64,000 nucleotides of DNA from Aurantibacter_A sp039941195 (GTDB lineage: Bacteria > Bacteroidota > Bacteroidia > Flavobacteriales > Flavobacteriaceae): positions 24,658 to 88,657 of the forward strand of contig NZ_JBDVFA010000100.1 in NCBI RefSeq assembly GCF_039941195.1, in the 5' to 3' direction. A program made the position numbers and the translations under genes. The notes under the pieces are model-generated. The model ran no database searches. It had not been told where the DNA came from and worked only from the letters and a program-made list of their open reading frames with translations. Each line of letters opens with the position of its first letter. The first letter of the stretch is position 1. Positions 41,773 to 50,247 of this stretch are shown here, in pieces.

Positions 41773-43140
41773 ATGAAGAATAAGAAACATTTTATTATTT
41801 CTAGTTCGCTAATAGTGTTACTATTAATTATTTCAGGCTGCGTTAAAAGTAGAGAGTTTAAGCCTATAGAGAATACATGTTCATCAATAGTAGCAAATGC
41901 AATATATAGTGATGTAAAAAATTTATATGTTGATGAAGCTGTTCAAATTCAGGAAGATTTAGTTATTGAAGGTTATGTTATTTCATCTGATGCAGCAGGT
42001 AACTTTTTTAGTGTATTACACTTTCAAGATAAATTAAGTAATCCAGTAGAAGGGTTTCAAATTGAAATAGATTTGCGAGATTTACATTTGTTTTATGAGG
42101 TAGGAAGTAAAATTAGTATTAAAATGAAAGGCTTGTATGTTGGTAAAAGTAAAGAGGTTTATAAAATTGGAGGCGCTTTTACTTCTTTTGGAAATGTATC
42201 TGTGGGAAGATTACCAGCTGCAATTGCAGATCAACACATATTTATCTCTTGTGAAGATAAAAAGGTAGTTGAAGCTAGCGTTTTAGAAATTTCTGATGTG
42301 GATAAACAACCCATAAATACATTGGTGAAATTTAAAAATGTACAAATCATTGAGGAGGAAGTTGGACTCCCTTTTGCTATAGATGCTGAAGAAACCGAAC
42401 GAACACTTATGGATTGTGAAGGAAATGAAATTGTAATGTTAAATAGTGGATATTCTGATTTCTATAAGGATAAACTTCCGGCGGAAAATGGATCCATTAC
42501 AGGTGTGTTGGTACGCGATAAAAATGAATATCAATTAGTTGTTAGGAGTACCGATGATTTAGATTTAGATCAAGACCGTTGTGAAGGTTTGGAAGAAGAG
42601 ATTTCATCAGAACAAATTTTTATTTCTGAATTGGCAGACCCCGATAATAATGCCGGAGCTAGATTTGTAGAATTATATAATTCTAGTACAAAAACGATTT
42701 CCTTGAATGGATGGAAATTTAATCGATACACCAATGATAATCAAGAATTAGGATCAAGTATTGATCTTACCAGTTTAGAAATATTTGCGGAAAGTACACT
42801 TGTATTTGCTGCAAATGCTGAAGAATTTAACATGGTCTACGGTTTTGAACCCAATTTAGAATCGGGAGATAATAGTCCGGCTGACTCTAATGGTGATGAT
42901 AATTTTCAATTAATAGACCCATTTGATAAGGTAATAGATGCCTTTGGTGTTATTGGTGAAGATGGCTCCAATACAAATCATGAATTTGAAGATGGTCGTG
43001 CGGTACGAAAGTTAGAAATTGTTTATGGCAATGCAGTATTCGATGATACAGAATGGATTATTACAAATGATACAGGTGCTAATGGTACTATAGCTATGCC
43101 GCAAAATGCTCCTAACGATTTTACGCCGGGCGTTCGGTAG
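41773..43140 (+). CDS. DUF5689 and lamin-tail domain lipoprotein
   Basis: A 455-residue lipoprotein: lipobox Cys about 22 (LLIISGCVKS), a DUF5689-like region (about 35-265) with QEDLVIEGYVISSDAAGNFF and further OB-like strands, then a lamin-tail domain (about 285-410) with IFISELADPDNNAGARFVELYN and LNGWKFNRY. Lamin-tail domains in bacteria often sit beside or within secreted nucleases, and OB folds bind nucleic acid or sugars. Together with the receptor upstream it looks like a SusD-like surface partner by position, though not by fold. Followed by an inverted repeat. Confidence 0.82.
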   Translation: MKNKKHFIISSSLIVLLLIISGCVKSREFKPIENTCSSIVANAIYSDVKNLYVDEAVQIQEDLVIEGYVISSDAAGNFFSVLHFQDKLSNPVEGFQIEIDLRDLHLFYEVGSKISIKMKGLYVGKSKEVYKIGGAFTSFGNVSVGRLPAAIADQHIFISCEDKKVVEASVLEISDVDKQPINTLVKFKNVQIIEEEVGLPFAIDAEETERTLMDCEGNEIVMLNSGYSDFYKDKLPAENGSITGVLVRDKNEYQLVVRSTDDLDLDQDRCEGLEEEISSEQIFISELADPDNNAGARFVELYNSSTKTISLNGWKFNRYTNDNQELGSSIDLTSLEIFAESTLVFAANAEEFNMVYGFEPNLESGDNSPADSNGDDNFQLIDPFDKVIDAFGVIGEDGSNTNHEFEDGRAVRKLEIVYGNAVFDDTEWIITNDTGANGTIAMPQNAPNDFTPGVR

Positions 43141-43178
43141 TAAAAAAACTTTTAAACTATTTTAATTGAATCGAGAAA

Positions 43179-43214
43179 CATAAAAGGAGTCGATATTTCA
43201 CTAACTCCTTTATG
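43179..43214. terminator. weak hairpin after the DUF5689 gene
   Basis: ACATAAAAGGAGT can pair with ACTCCTTTATG around a 13-base loop with one bulged A. There is no long T-tract, so terminator function is uncertain. Confidence 0.35.
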
Positions 43215-43258
43215 CCTGTATAGTTTATAAGTGTTTGTACATTTTCATTTAGCTTTCA

Positions 43259-45430
43259 TTAAAATTTGAGTTTTATTCCACCGTTTACTACGAAACCGTC
43301 TACTGGTGCATAAATATCTTGAAATGTAGGGTTAGTGATTGTTCCTGTATAGATGGAATCGAACTTAGTTTGGCGTGTATCTATGAAGTTCTCAAAATTG
43401 ACGAAGATTGAAAAATTCTCCCATAATTTTTCAACCATAAAGCCAGTGAGCCAATATTGTTTTCCAGTTGTTCCATCGTTCAGTTTTTGCGGACTGAAAT
43501 AATATGCTTCTAATCCCATTTTTAATTTTTCTTCTACTTCATACATCAACACATTATTTAAGCGATGTCTTGCTACCAATGGAAAAGTTGTACTAGTACC
43601 ATTATAATGTTGATTTACATCCGCATACGTATAACCTACAAAAAGTTTAAAATCTCCGTAGGTTATTTTTGTATTGGTTTCCACGCCTTTGGTATCAATA
43701 TAACCATCAGGTTGCTGAAATTCATAGGCGTTATTTAATATAGGAGTCAATACTATTGGGTCTTTAACTTGTGTGTAGAAAAATAAAGCATTAATTGTAA
43801 ATATTGATTTATCTGAAAGTGCTGTTTTATAGTTAACGTCAATATTTGTACCTATAGATTCTTCTGCGTTTGTGTTGGAAACATCTAGGGGAAGCACGTT
43901 ATTGAACTGAATTCTTTCTGCATCTTCGGTAAAAACAGTGGGAGTTTTATACCCAAGCCCACCTCCTATTCGTGTGCTAAACTTCTCGTTTAGCTTGTAT
44001 AGAGCAGAAATTCGGGGAAGCAGAAAAAACCCGTATTCATTTTGATAATCACCACGCAAGCCCGTTTCAAGTATAAATTTTTCCGTTGGGTTCCAGGTAT
44101 TTTGAACAAAAGCACCAACAGTGGTGTAATTGTAATCTACGGCATCTACTGCGCTAACATTACTTTGCGTGAATTTATCGGTCCATAAATTTAAACCACC
44201 AATCCATTCTAATTTTTCATTTTTGTAATTGTAGTTTGCCTCACTAAAAGAAGCCAACTGAATGCCTGAAAATTCAAAATCAGGAATTTCAATATTTCTA
44301 TCATAATAACTGACGCTATTTTTTAAAGCGAATTTCGATTTTTCATCTATAATGCGATTAATACCAAATTGCGTGCTAAAGCGGTTGGTTTTATTTTCTT
44401 CAAAGTAAGTGTTTATACTACTACCATTACCTTCAATGTATTTTATATCACCCCCAATACGGTCTTCAGCTGTGTTATTAAAGCCTATATTCAAAGTTGT
44501 TTGATCATTTAAATAAAAATAGAATTTCGGATTTATGGTATATCGATTGAATTTTGGAATCGCTGTTAAACCAATATCGGCTGGGTCATAAGGACTACCC
44601 AAATTATAAGATGCGAAAATAGTTGTTCCAAACTTTTTGAACTTTTGCGAATAAAACCCACTTAAATCCAGCCCCAATGCCGATGTCCCGTTTATAACAA
44701 AGCTTATCTCACGTTCTTCTTTTGGCATTTTTGATATAAGATTTACCAATCCCGAAATAGCACCACCACCATAAAGTGTGGAGGATGCTCCTTTAATAAC
44801 TTCAACTTGTTGTAGATCTAAAGGAGCAATCTGCATTAAACTCAAACCACCAGAAAATCCTGAATACAATGGTAGACCATCTCGTAATATTTGAGTATAT
44901 TTTCCGTCTAGGCCTTGTATTCGAATAGACGAATTATAACTTGTAGCTGAGGTTTGTTGTGTTTGTATGCCGGTACTTTCATTTAATAACATTCTAATGT
45001 CACCCGGTTTCATATTTCCTTTTTCTTCCAATTCTTCGCCAGAAATAGTTTCTACCCTCGTCGCGACATTGTCAATAGTACGACTACTTCGCGTAGATTG
45101 AATTATGACTTCTTCTAAATGTTCACTAGAACTTTTTAATAATATTACAATAGGCTCTGTAGCAGAAATTGGAAAATTGAACGTTTTTTTTCTGGTTTCG
45201 TAACCGATATAGCTAAACACGATAATATGTTCTCCATTTGGAATATTTTTTAGCACTGTGTATCCGTCCATATCGGAGCTAACTCCATTGGTAGTACCTT
45301 CTAAAATGACTGTAGCACCCATTAAAGGTTCATTTGTTTCACTGTCTCTTATAATATTGTTAAGTGAGTTTTGACTGAATACCACTGTTATATTGATAAC
45401 GGCAATAAACAGCATGATAATTTTTTTCAT
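43259..45430 (-). CDS. TonB-dependent receptor (FecA/BtuB-like)
   Basis: A 723-residue outer-membrane receptor: signal peptide (MKKIIMLFIAVINITVVFSQ), CarboxypepD_reg-like domain (LNNIIRDSETNEPLMGATVI to about 95), plug with SIRIQGLDGKYTQILRDGLP and GASSTLYGGGAISGLVNLIS, and a barrel ending VDGFVVNGGIKLKF. The frame runs open to 45508, but the signal peptide places the start at 45430. The upstream neighbour is a small cysteine-rich secreted protein, a pairing that suggests metal uptake; copper or zinc is a guess. Confidence 0.88.
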   Translation of the reverse strand: MKKIIMLFIAVINITVVFSQNSLNNIIRDSETNEPLMGATVILEGTTNGVSSDMDGYTVLKNIPNGEHIIVFSYIGYETRKKTFNFPISATEPIVILLKSSSEHLEEVIIQSTRSSRTIDNVATRVETISGEELEEKGNMKPGDIRMLLNESTGIQTQQTSATSYNSSIRIQGLDGKYTQILRDGLPLYSGFSGGLSLMQIAPLDLQQVEVIKGASSTLYGGGAISGLVNLISKMPKEEREISFVINGTSALGLDLSGFYSQKFKKFGTTIFASYNLGSPYDPADIGLTAIPKFNRYTINPKFYFYLNDQTTLNIGFNNTAEDRIGGDIKYIEGNGSSINTYFEENKTNRFSTQFGINRIIDEKSKFALKNSVSYYDRNIEIPDFEFSGIQLASFSEANYNYKNEKLEWIGGLNLWTDKFTQSNVSAVDAVDYNYTTVGAFVQNTWNPTEKFILETGLRGDYQNEYGFFLLPRISALYKLNEKFSTRIGGGLGYKTPTVFTEDAERIQFNNVLPLDVSNTNAEESIGTNIDVNYKTALSDKSIFTINALFFYTQVKDPIVLTPILNNAYEFQQPDGYIDTKGVETNTKITYGDFKLFVGYTYADVNQHYNGTSTTFPLVARHRLNNVLMYEVEEKLKMGLEAYYFSPQKLNDGTTGKQYWLTGFMVEKLWENFSIFVNFENFIDTRQTKFDSIYTGTITNPTFQDIYAPVDGFVVNGGIKLKF

Positions 45431-45514
45431 TGCTGATAAATTTGTTAATGTGATAAGAAAATGTAACGATGTAAAACACCGAGGTGAATTAGTTTGCGCA
45501 ACAGGCACAATACA

Positions 45515-45847
45515 TTAACCTATTTTTGGCGGTTGCCAAATAGCAATATGAAATTCTGAAAAGAAGGAAGGATTATATATTGAAACTAGATTAGTCGATA
45601 AAACTTCATCCGGTGTCAAAGAAAAATTAACGGTTGTAAAGGTGAAGCCAACACAATTGCCACAAGCATAAAACGGAGAACAAATGCCTTTGTGCTCTTT
45701 GTTTTCATCATTGTCTTGATTAAAATGATTGTCAGTTACTTGTGTAGTTTGATAAGAATCATCTTCAGTACAATTACTATCTTCACAACAAGGCCTTATG
45801 GCAAGTGCCAAAATATAGATAGCAAGTAAAAACGATATATATTTCAC
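45515..45847 (-). CDS. small Cys-rich secreted protein (DUF6660-like)
   Basis: A 110-residue protein with an N-terminal hydrophobic signal (MKYISFLLAIYILALAIRP), a Cys pair right after it (C20, C21), another Cys at C26, then an Asp/Asn/His-rich spacer and C56, C62 and C65 in ICSPFYACGNCVGF. C62 and C65 form a CxxC. The C-terminal part is hydrophobic beta sequence. It recalls the small DUF6660-type proteins of Flavobacteriia, from memory and unchecked. The Cys and His content fits metal binding. Lies 84 bases before the receptor's start, same strand. Confidence 0.7.
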   Translation of the reverse strand: MKYISFLLAIYILALAIRPCCEDSNCTEDDSYQTTQVTDNHFNQDNDENKEHKGICSPFYACGNCVGFTFTTVNFSLTPDEVLSTNLVSIYNPSFFSEFHIAIWQPPKIG

Positions 45848-45960
45848 AGTTCAAAGATAGCACCTATTTTTTATGCTGTATAAATTAATTTCTATGTTAT
45901 TTTTATATAAGGTAGGTAACGACTTTGAAAAGTAGTGTACGACTTGTAATTATCTTGAAA

Positions 45961-45993
45961 ATAAAAAGCCGCCTTTTTAACTAAGGCGGCTTT
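45961..45993 (-). terminator. terminator after katG
   Basis: Eleven-bp stem AAAGCCGCCTT (45965-45975) with AAGGCGGCTTT (45983-45993). The A-run on the plus-strand side supplies the U-tract for minus-strand katG mRNA. Confidence 0.82.
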
Positions 45994-46013
45994 CGATAAA
46001 AAGTTATTCTAAA

Positions 46014-48260
46014 TTAGACCAAATCGAAACGGTCTAAATTCATCACTTTTGTCCATACGGCAACAAAATCTTTTAAGAATTTTTCCTGTGAGTCAGCTGA
46101 TGCATATACTTCTGCATAAGCTCTAAGTTCCGTATTGGAACCAAATATTAAATCTACACGAGTACCAGTCCATTTTACATCACCAGTAATGCGATCACGA
46201 CCAGCAAAAACACTTTCATCAGTAGAAGTGTCTTCCCATTTAACGCTTAAGTCTAAAAGATTTACAAAGAAATCATTTGTTAATACTTCGCGTTGGTTAG
46301 TTAAAACGCCATGACGAGATTTGTCAAAATTTGTATCTAGCACACGAAGTCCGCCGATTAAAACGGTCATCTCCGGTGCAGTTAATTTTAATAACTGAGC
46401 TCTATCAACTAACATTGCTTCAGCAGGAGATTTAAAATCAGAATTTTTATAGTTTCTAAAACCATCTGCATTGGGTTGAAGGGCTTCAAATGCAAAGGCA
46501 TCCGTTTGCTCTTCTGTTGCGTCATTTCTTCCTGGAGTAAAAGGCACTTTAATTTCATTACCACCTTTTTTAGCAGCTTCTTCTATCCCTGTACTACCTC
46601 CTAAAACGATCAAATCTGCTAATGAAACTTTTTTGTTTCCAGATTGGGCTTCATTAAATTCCTTTTGTATTCCTTCTAATGTGCCAAGAATGTTAGCTAA
46701 TTCTGCTGGGTTATTTACTTTCCAGTCTTTTTGAGGTGCAAAACGAATACGTGCTCCATTAGCACCACCTCTCTTGTCAGAGTCTCTATATGTTGAAGCA
46801 GAAGCCCAAGCGGTAGAAACTAATTGAGAAATTGATAAACCAGAAGCTAAGAGGCGTTTTTTTAATTCAGCAATATCAGCTTCATTAATTAATTCATAAT
46901 CTATTGCTGGAATAGGATCTTGCCAAATAAATTCTTCCTTAGGGACTTCTGCTCCTAAATATCGAGCAGCAGGTCCCATATCTCTATGCGTTAATTTAAA
47001 CCATGCGTTCGCGAAAGCCTTTTCAAAAGCTTCAGGATCTTTATGAAATCGTTTTGAAATTTCTAAATACACCGGGTCTACCTTCAATGCCATATCGGCA
47101 TCTGTCATCATTAAATCTTGTGTTTTTGTTGCATCACCTGCTGTCGGAGCTTTTTTAGCAGCTGATTCAGCCGTAGGTCTCCATTGGTTTGCACCACCCG
47201 GACTTTTAGTTAACTCCCAATCATAGCCTAATAAAACTTCAAAATAATCATGATCCCATTTTGTTGGGTTTGGTGTCCAAGCACCTTCAATACCACTGGT
47301 TATAGCATCATCTAAAACTCCAGTGCCAAATGAATTTTTCCAACCTAAGCTTTGTTCTGTAATCGATGCTCCTGCTGGTTCTGCTCCTACATATTCATCT
47401 GGGTTAGCTGCACCATGGGCCTTCCCAAAAGTATGTCCACCTGCTGCTAAAGCAACCGTTTCTTCATCATTCATAGCCATACGGCCAAAAGTTTCTTTTA
47501 AGAGTTTAGCTGTTCCTAAAGGATTTGGTGACCCATTAGGCCCTTCTGGGTTTACATAAATAAGTCCCATATGAGAAGCCCCTAAATTGGCTTCTAATTT
47601 GTATTCGCCTTCAGAAAAACGTTCTTCATTGCCCATCCATTCAGACTCAGAACCCCAGTAAATATCTTCTTCAGGTTGCCAAATGTCTTCGCGACCTCCC
47701 GCAAAACCAATCGTTTGGAAACCCATCGATTCTAAAGCGCAGTTACCTGTTAATATCATTAGGTCTGCCCATGATAATTTTTTACCGTATTTTTTCTTTA
47801 TAGGCCATAGTAATAATCGAGCTTTATCCAAATTACCATTATCTGGCCAACTATTTAATGGTGCAAAACGTTGTGAACCAGAACTTGCTCCACCTCGTCC
47901 ATCACCAATTCTATATGTACCGGCACTATGCCATGCCATACGAATCATAAATGGTCCATAATGACCATAATCTGCAGGCCACCAATCTTGTGAAGTAACT
48001 AAGGATTTTTTAATGTCATTTTTTACAGCTTCCAAATCTAATGATTTGAATTCTTCAGCATAATTGAAGTCATCATCCATAGGATTTGTTAATGCAGAAT
48101 TTTGACGTAGTACATTAAGGCGTAATTGGTTGGGCCACCAGTCTTGATTTGTTGTTCCGCCACCGGCGTTTTGTTTTAGGGTTCCTCCTAAATAAGGGCA
48201 CTTGCTTGAGTCGTTAATGTCAAAAGCTTCTCCGTGCGGATTGTTTTCATTATTGTCCAT
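46014..48260 (-). CDS. katG: catalase-peroxidase
   Basis: Bifunctional haem enzyme removing hydrogen peroxide; 748 residues, normal. Distal-site R107, W110 and H111 lie in MIRMAWHSAGTYR; the Tyr of the Met-Tyr-Trp cross-link is in GLIYVNPEGPNG; the proximal His region is ALAAGGHTFGKAHG. The second, inactive KatG half runs from about 440 with its own WASASTYRDSDKRGGANGARI remnant. No signal peptide, so cytosolic. Divergent from an ankyrin gene across 201 bases, and has its own terminator. No clear OxyR-type site was found in the gap. Confidence 0.97.
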   Translation of the reverse strand: MDNNENNPHGEAFDINDSSKCPYLGGTLKQNAGGGTTNQDWWPNQLRLNVLRQNSALTNPMDDDFNYAEEFKSLDLEAVKNDIKKSLVTSQDWWPADYGHYGPFMIRMAWHSAGTYRIGDGRGGASSGSQRFAPLNSWPDNGNLDKARLLLWPIKKKYGKKLSWADLMILTGNCALESMGFQTIGFAGGREDIWQPEEDIYWGSESEWMGNEERFSEGEYKLEANLGASHMGLIYVNPEGPNGSPNPLGTAKLLKETFGRMAMNDEETVALAAGGHTFGKAHGAANPDEYVGAEPAGASITEQSLGWKNSFGTGVLDDAITSGIEGAWTPNPTKWDHDYFEVLLGYDWELTKSPGGANQWRPTAESAAKKAPTAGDATKTQDLMMTDADMALKVDPVYLEISKRFHKDPEAFEKAFANAWFKLTHRDMGPAARYLGAEVPKEEFIWQDPIPAIDYELINEADIAELKKRLLASGLSISQLVSTAWASASTYRDSDKRGGANGARIRFAPQKDWKVNNPAELANILGTLEGIQKEFNEAQSGNKKVSLADLIVLGGSTGIEEAAKKGGNEIKVPFTPGRNDATEEQTDAFAFEALQPNADGFRNYKNSDFKSPAEAMLVDRAQLLKLTAPEMTVLIGGLRVLDTNFDKSRHGVLTNQREVLTNDFFVNLLDLSVKWEDTSTDESVFAGRDRITGDVKWTGTRVDLIFGSNTELRAYAEVYASADSQEKFLKDFVAVWTKVMNLDRFDLV

Positions 48261-48461
48261 GATTTGAAGTTTTTTATTACTGTTCTTGTAAATTTATTAA
48301 AAAAGCAGACCACATGCTATAGATGTTTTCTTGATTTAAATTATTAAACTATCGATTTTATCTATATCATATTTTTTATAATGTTTTAATGCTACTTATT
48401 TTAGCTAAACGAAGGACCTAAAAACAATTTATTGTAATTGTTTTTTTATAATTTTATATGA

Positions 48462-48932
48462 ATGGAAAATGAAGCTTTGTTTACGGAAATAAGGAATGGT
48501 AATACTGTTGCAGTAAAAGCAATATTGGATGAAAATATAGAGGCATTAAATGTTCGTGATCAGCGGGGGTCTACACCGCTAATTTTGGCTACCTATTATA
48601 ATCATGAAGAAATTGTAAACTTACTTTTAGAAAAGGGTGCTGATATTAATGCTAAAGATTCTTCTGGCAATACTGCTTTAATGGGAATTTGTTTTAAAGG
48701 ATTTACTAATATTGCGGAAAATCTTATTAACAAAGGAGCAGACGTTAATGTACGTAATTCCATGGGAGGAACATGCTTAATTTATGCCGCAACTTTTAAC
48801 CATATAGAAATTGCCAAATTACTTATTGAGAATGGTGCTGATGCTTCTTTTAAAGATGCTAGAGGTAATAGTGCTCTGGACCACGCCAAAATGCAAGGAG
48901 GAGCTGATATGATTTCTTTATTAGAAAAATAA
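48462..48932 (+). CDS. ankyrin-repeat protein
   Basis: A 156-residue cytosolic protein made of about four ankyrin repeats (about 33-150), with GSTPLILATYYNHEEIVNLLLE, NTALMGICFKGFTNIAENLI, GTCLIYAATFNHIEIAKLLI and NSALDHAKMQGGADMISLLE as helix pairs (shown here one repeat each). These bind other proteins. Ankyrin genes next to catalase genes are known in other bacteria, where AnkB of Pseudomonas supports KatB. Here the gene is divergent from katG, so a link to katG is inference. The amidase gene starts at the next base. Confidence 0.85.
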   Translation: MENEALFTEIRNGNTVAVKAILDENIEALNVRDQRGSTPLILATYYNHEEIVNLLLEKGADINAKDSSGNTALMGICFKGFTNIAENLINKGADVNVRNSMGGTCLIYAATFNHIEIAKLLIENGADASFKDARGNSALDHAKMQGGADMISLLEK

Positions 48933-49706
48933 ATGAATGAACAATTAAATATTGCATTGGTTCAAACTTCAATTGTTTGGGAAAATCCAAAGGCCAATAG
49001 AACAATCCTTTCTCAAAAATTAAATACTATTAAATCTGATGTTGATTTAATAATTCTTCCAGAAATGTTTACTTCAGGTTTTACAATGAATCCTAAAAAT
49101 TTAGAAGATTCTGAAGGTGAAAATACTGTGGCTTGGATGCAAGAAATTGCCGCTACTAAAAATATGGCAATTGTTGGTAGTATTCCTTTTTATGAAAATA
49201 ATAAATACACCAATCGTCTCTTTTTTATTACTGCAGATGGCGAGAAATACAATTATGATAAAAAGCACACTTTTACACTTGCTGGTGAAGATAAAGTGTA
49301 TCAGTCAGGATTAAAAAGACTTATTGTTTCTTACAAGGGATTTAATATTTGTCCAATGATATGTTATGATTTACGTTTTCCGGTTTGGGCAAGATTTAAA
49401 AATGATTATGATGTATTAATTTATGTTGCCAATTGGCCAGAACCACGAATAGCAGCTTGGGATATTCTTTTAAAGGCACGTGCCATCGAAAATCTAAGTT
49501 ATTGTGTCGGTGTTAATAGAATTGGGGAAGATGAAAATGGTTTGAAATATTCCGGACATTCGGCAGTTTTTGATGCCCTAGGAAATCAACTTTGCTTTTC
49601 AACAAAAGAAGAGGTTATTTATAGCACTATTGAAAAAAGTCAGCTTATAAATACTCGAAAAAAACTTATGTTTTTAGAAGATAAAGACGATTTTAAATTT
49701 ATTTAG
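48933..49706 (+). CDS. nitrilase-family amidase (omega-amidase-like)
   Basis: A 257-residue cytosolic carbon-nitrogen hydrolase. The Glu-Lys-Cys triad is E44 (LILPEMFTSGF), K111 (KKHTFTLAG) and C144 (CPMICYDLRFPVW). The compact length and motif wording fit the YafV/Nit2 omega-amidase group, which turns 2-oxoglutaramate or 2-oxosuccinamate into 2-oxo acids in methionine salvage or Gln transamination side reactions. No salvage gene is near. Its ATG follows the ankyrin stop directly, so the two are one transcript. Confidence 0.9.
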   Translation: MNEQLNIALVQTSIVWENPKANRTILSQKLNTIKSDVDLIILPEMFTSGFTMNPKNLEDSEGENTVAWMQEIAATKNMAIVGSIPFYENNKYTNRLFFITADGEKYNYDKKHTFTLAGEDKVYQSGLKRLIVSYKGFNICPMICYDLRFPVWARFKNDYDVLIYVANWPEPRIAAWDILLKARAIENLSYCVGVNRIGEDENGLKYSGHSAVFDALGNQLCFSTKEEVIYSTIEKSQLINTRKKLMFLEDKDDFKFI

Positions 49707-49824
49707 GTTGCACTAACATCTAAAGCCTAAACAAATCCATCACAAATTAATTTGCGCTACCTTGGTGTTTGTACGGCAAAAAATTAAGATTACCTTTATA
49801 TAGCAAATAATATAAGCCAAATTA

Positions 49825-50229
49825 TTATACAGCAATATTTACAAGAATACTTTGTAAATCTTTTGCTGAAAATGGTTTTAGAATATAGTTATGAATTATT
49901 TCATAATTTCCAACTCTTTCTAAATCTCTTGGGTCAACAGAAGAACTGATTATGTATACCATAACTTTATCTTTATTATTGTTCTCAATTTTGGTGAATT
50001 CTTCTAAAAATTCCCAACCATTCATAATTGGCATGTTTAAATCTAAAAAGATAATAGACGGTAATTCTTTGCCAGATTCTGTTAGATTAATAAACTCCGT
50101 AAGCGCGTCTTGTCCATTATTGAAAACAAGTATTTCTTCACAGAAATCTACTTCTTGAATTATTCGTTTAGTGCCATAAATGAAAATATCATCATCATCA
50201 ATTATACACGAAGTTTGAATTTTTTTCAT
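49825..50229 (-). CDS. single-domain response regulator
   Basis: A 134-residue receiver domain with no output domain. Acidic pocket D11-D13 (CIIDDDDIF), phospho-acceptor D63 (IIFLDLNMPIMNGWEFL), conserved Ser in YIISSS (95-97), and K118 in ILKPFS. Such stand-alone receivers pass phosphate on or bind a partner by touch. Its start is 18 bases after the stop of the PAS kinase gene on the same strand, so the kinase is the likely phosphodonor. Confidence 0.92.
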   Translation of the reverse strand: MKKIQTSCIIDDDDIFIYGTKRIIQEVDFCEEILVFNNGQDALTEFINLTESGKELPSIIFLDLNMPIMNGWEFLEEFTKIENNNKDKVMVYIISSSVDPRDLERVGNYEIIHNYILKPFSAKDLQSILVNIAV

Positions 50230-50247
50230 AATACTTTTTTGTTTTAT

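Noticed and set aside
45431..45508. N-terminal extension of the TonB receptor (26 codons)
   Set aside because: The signal peptide begins at 45430, and the extra residues would bury it.
48261..48461. Search for OxyR/PerR-like sites between katG and the ankyrin gene
   Set aside because: Scattered CTAT/ATAG pieces are present but do not align to a spaced palindrome.
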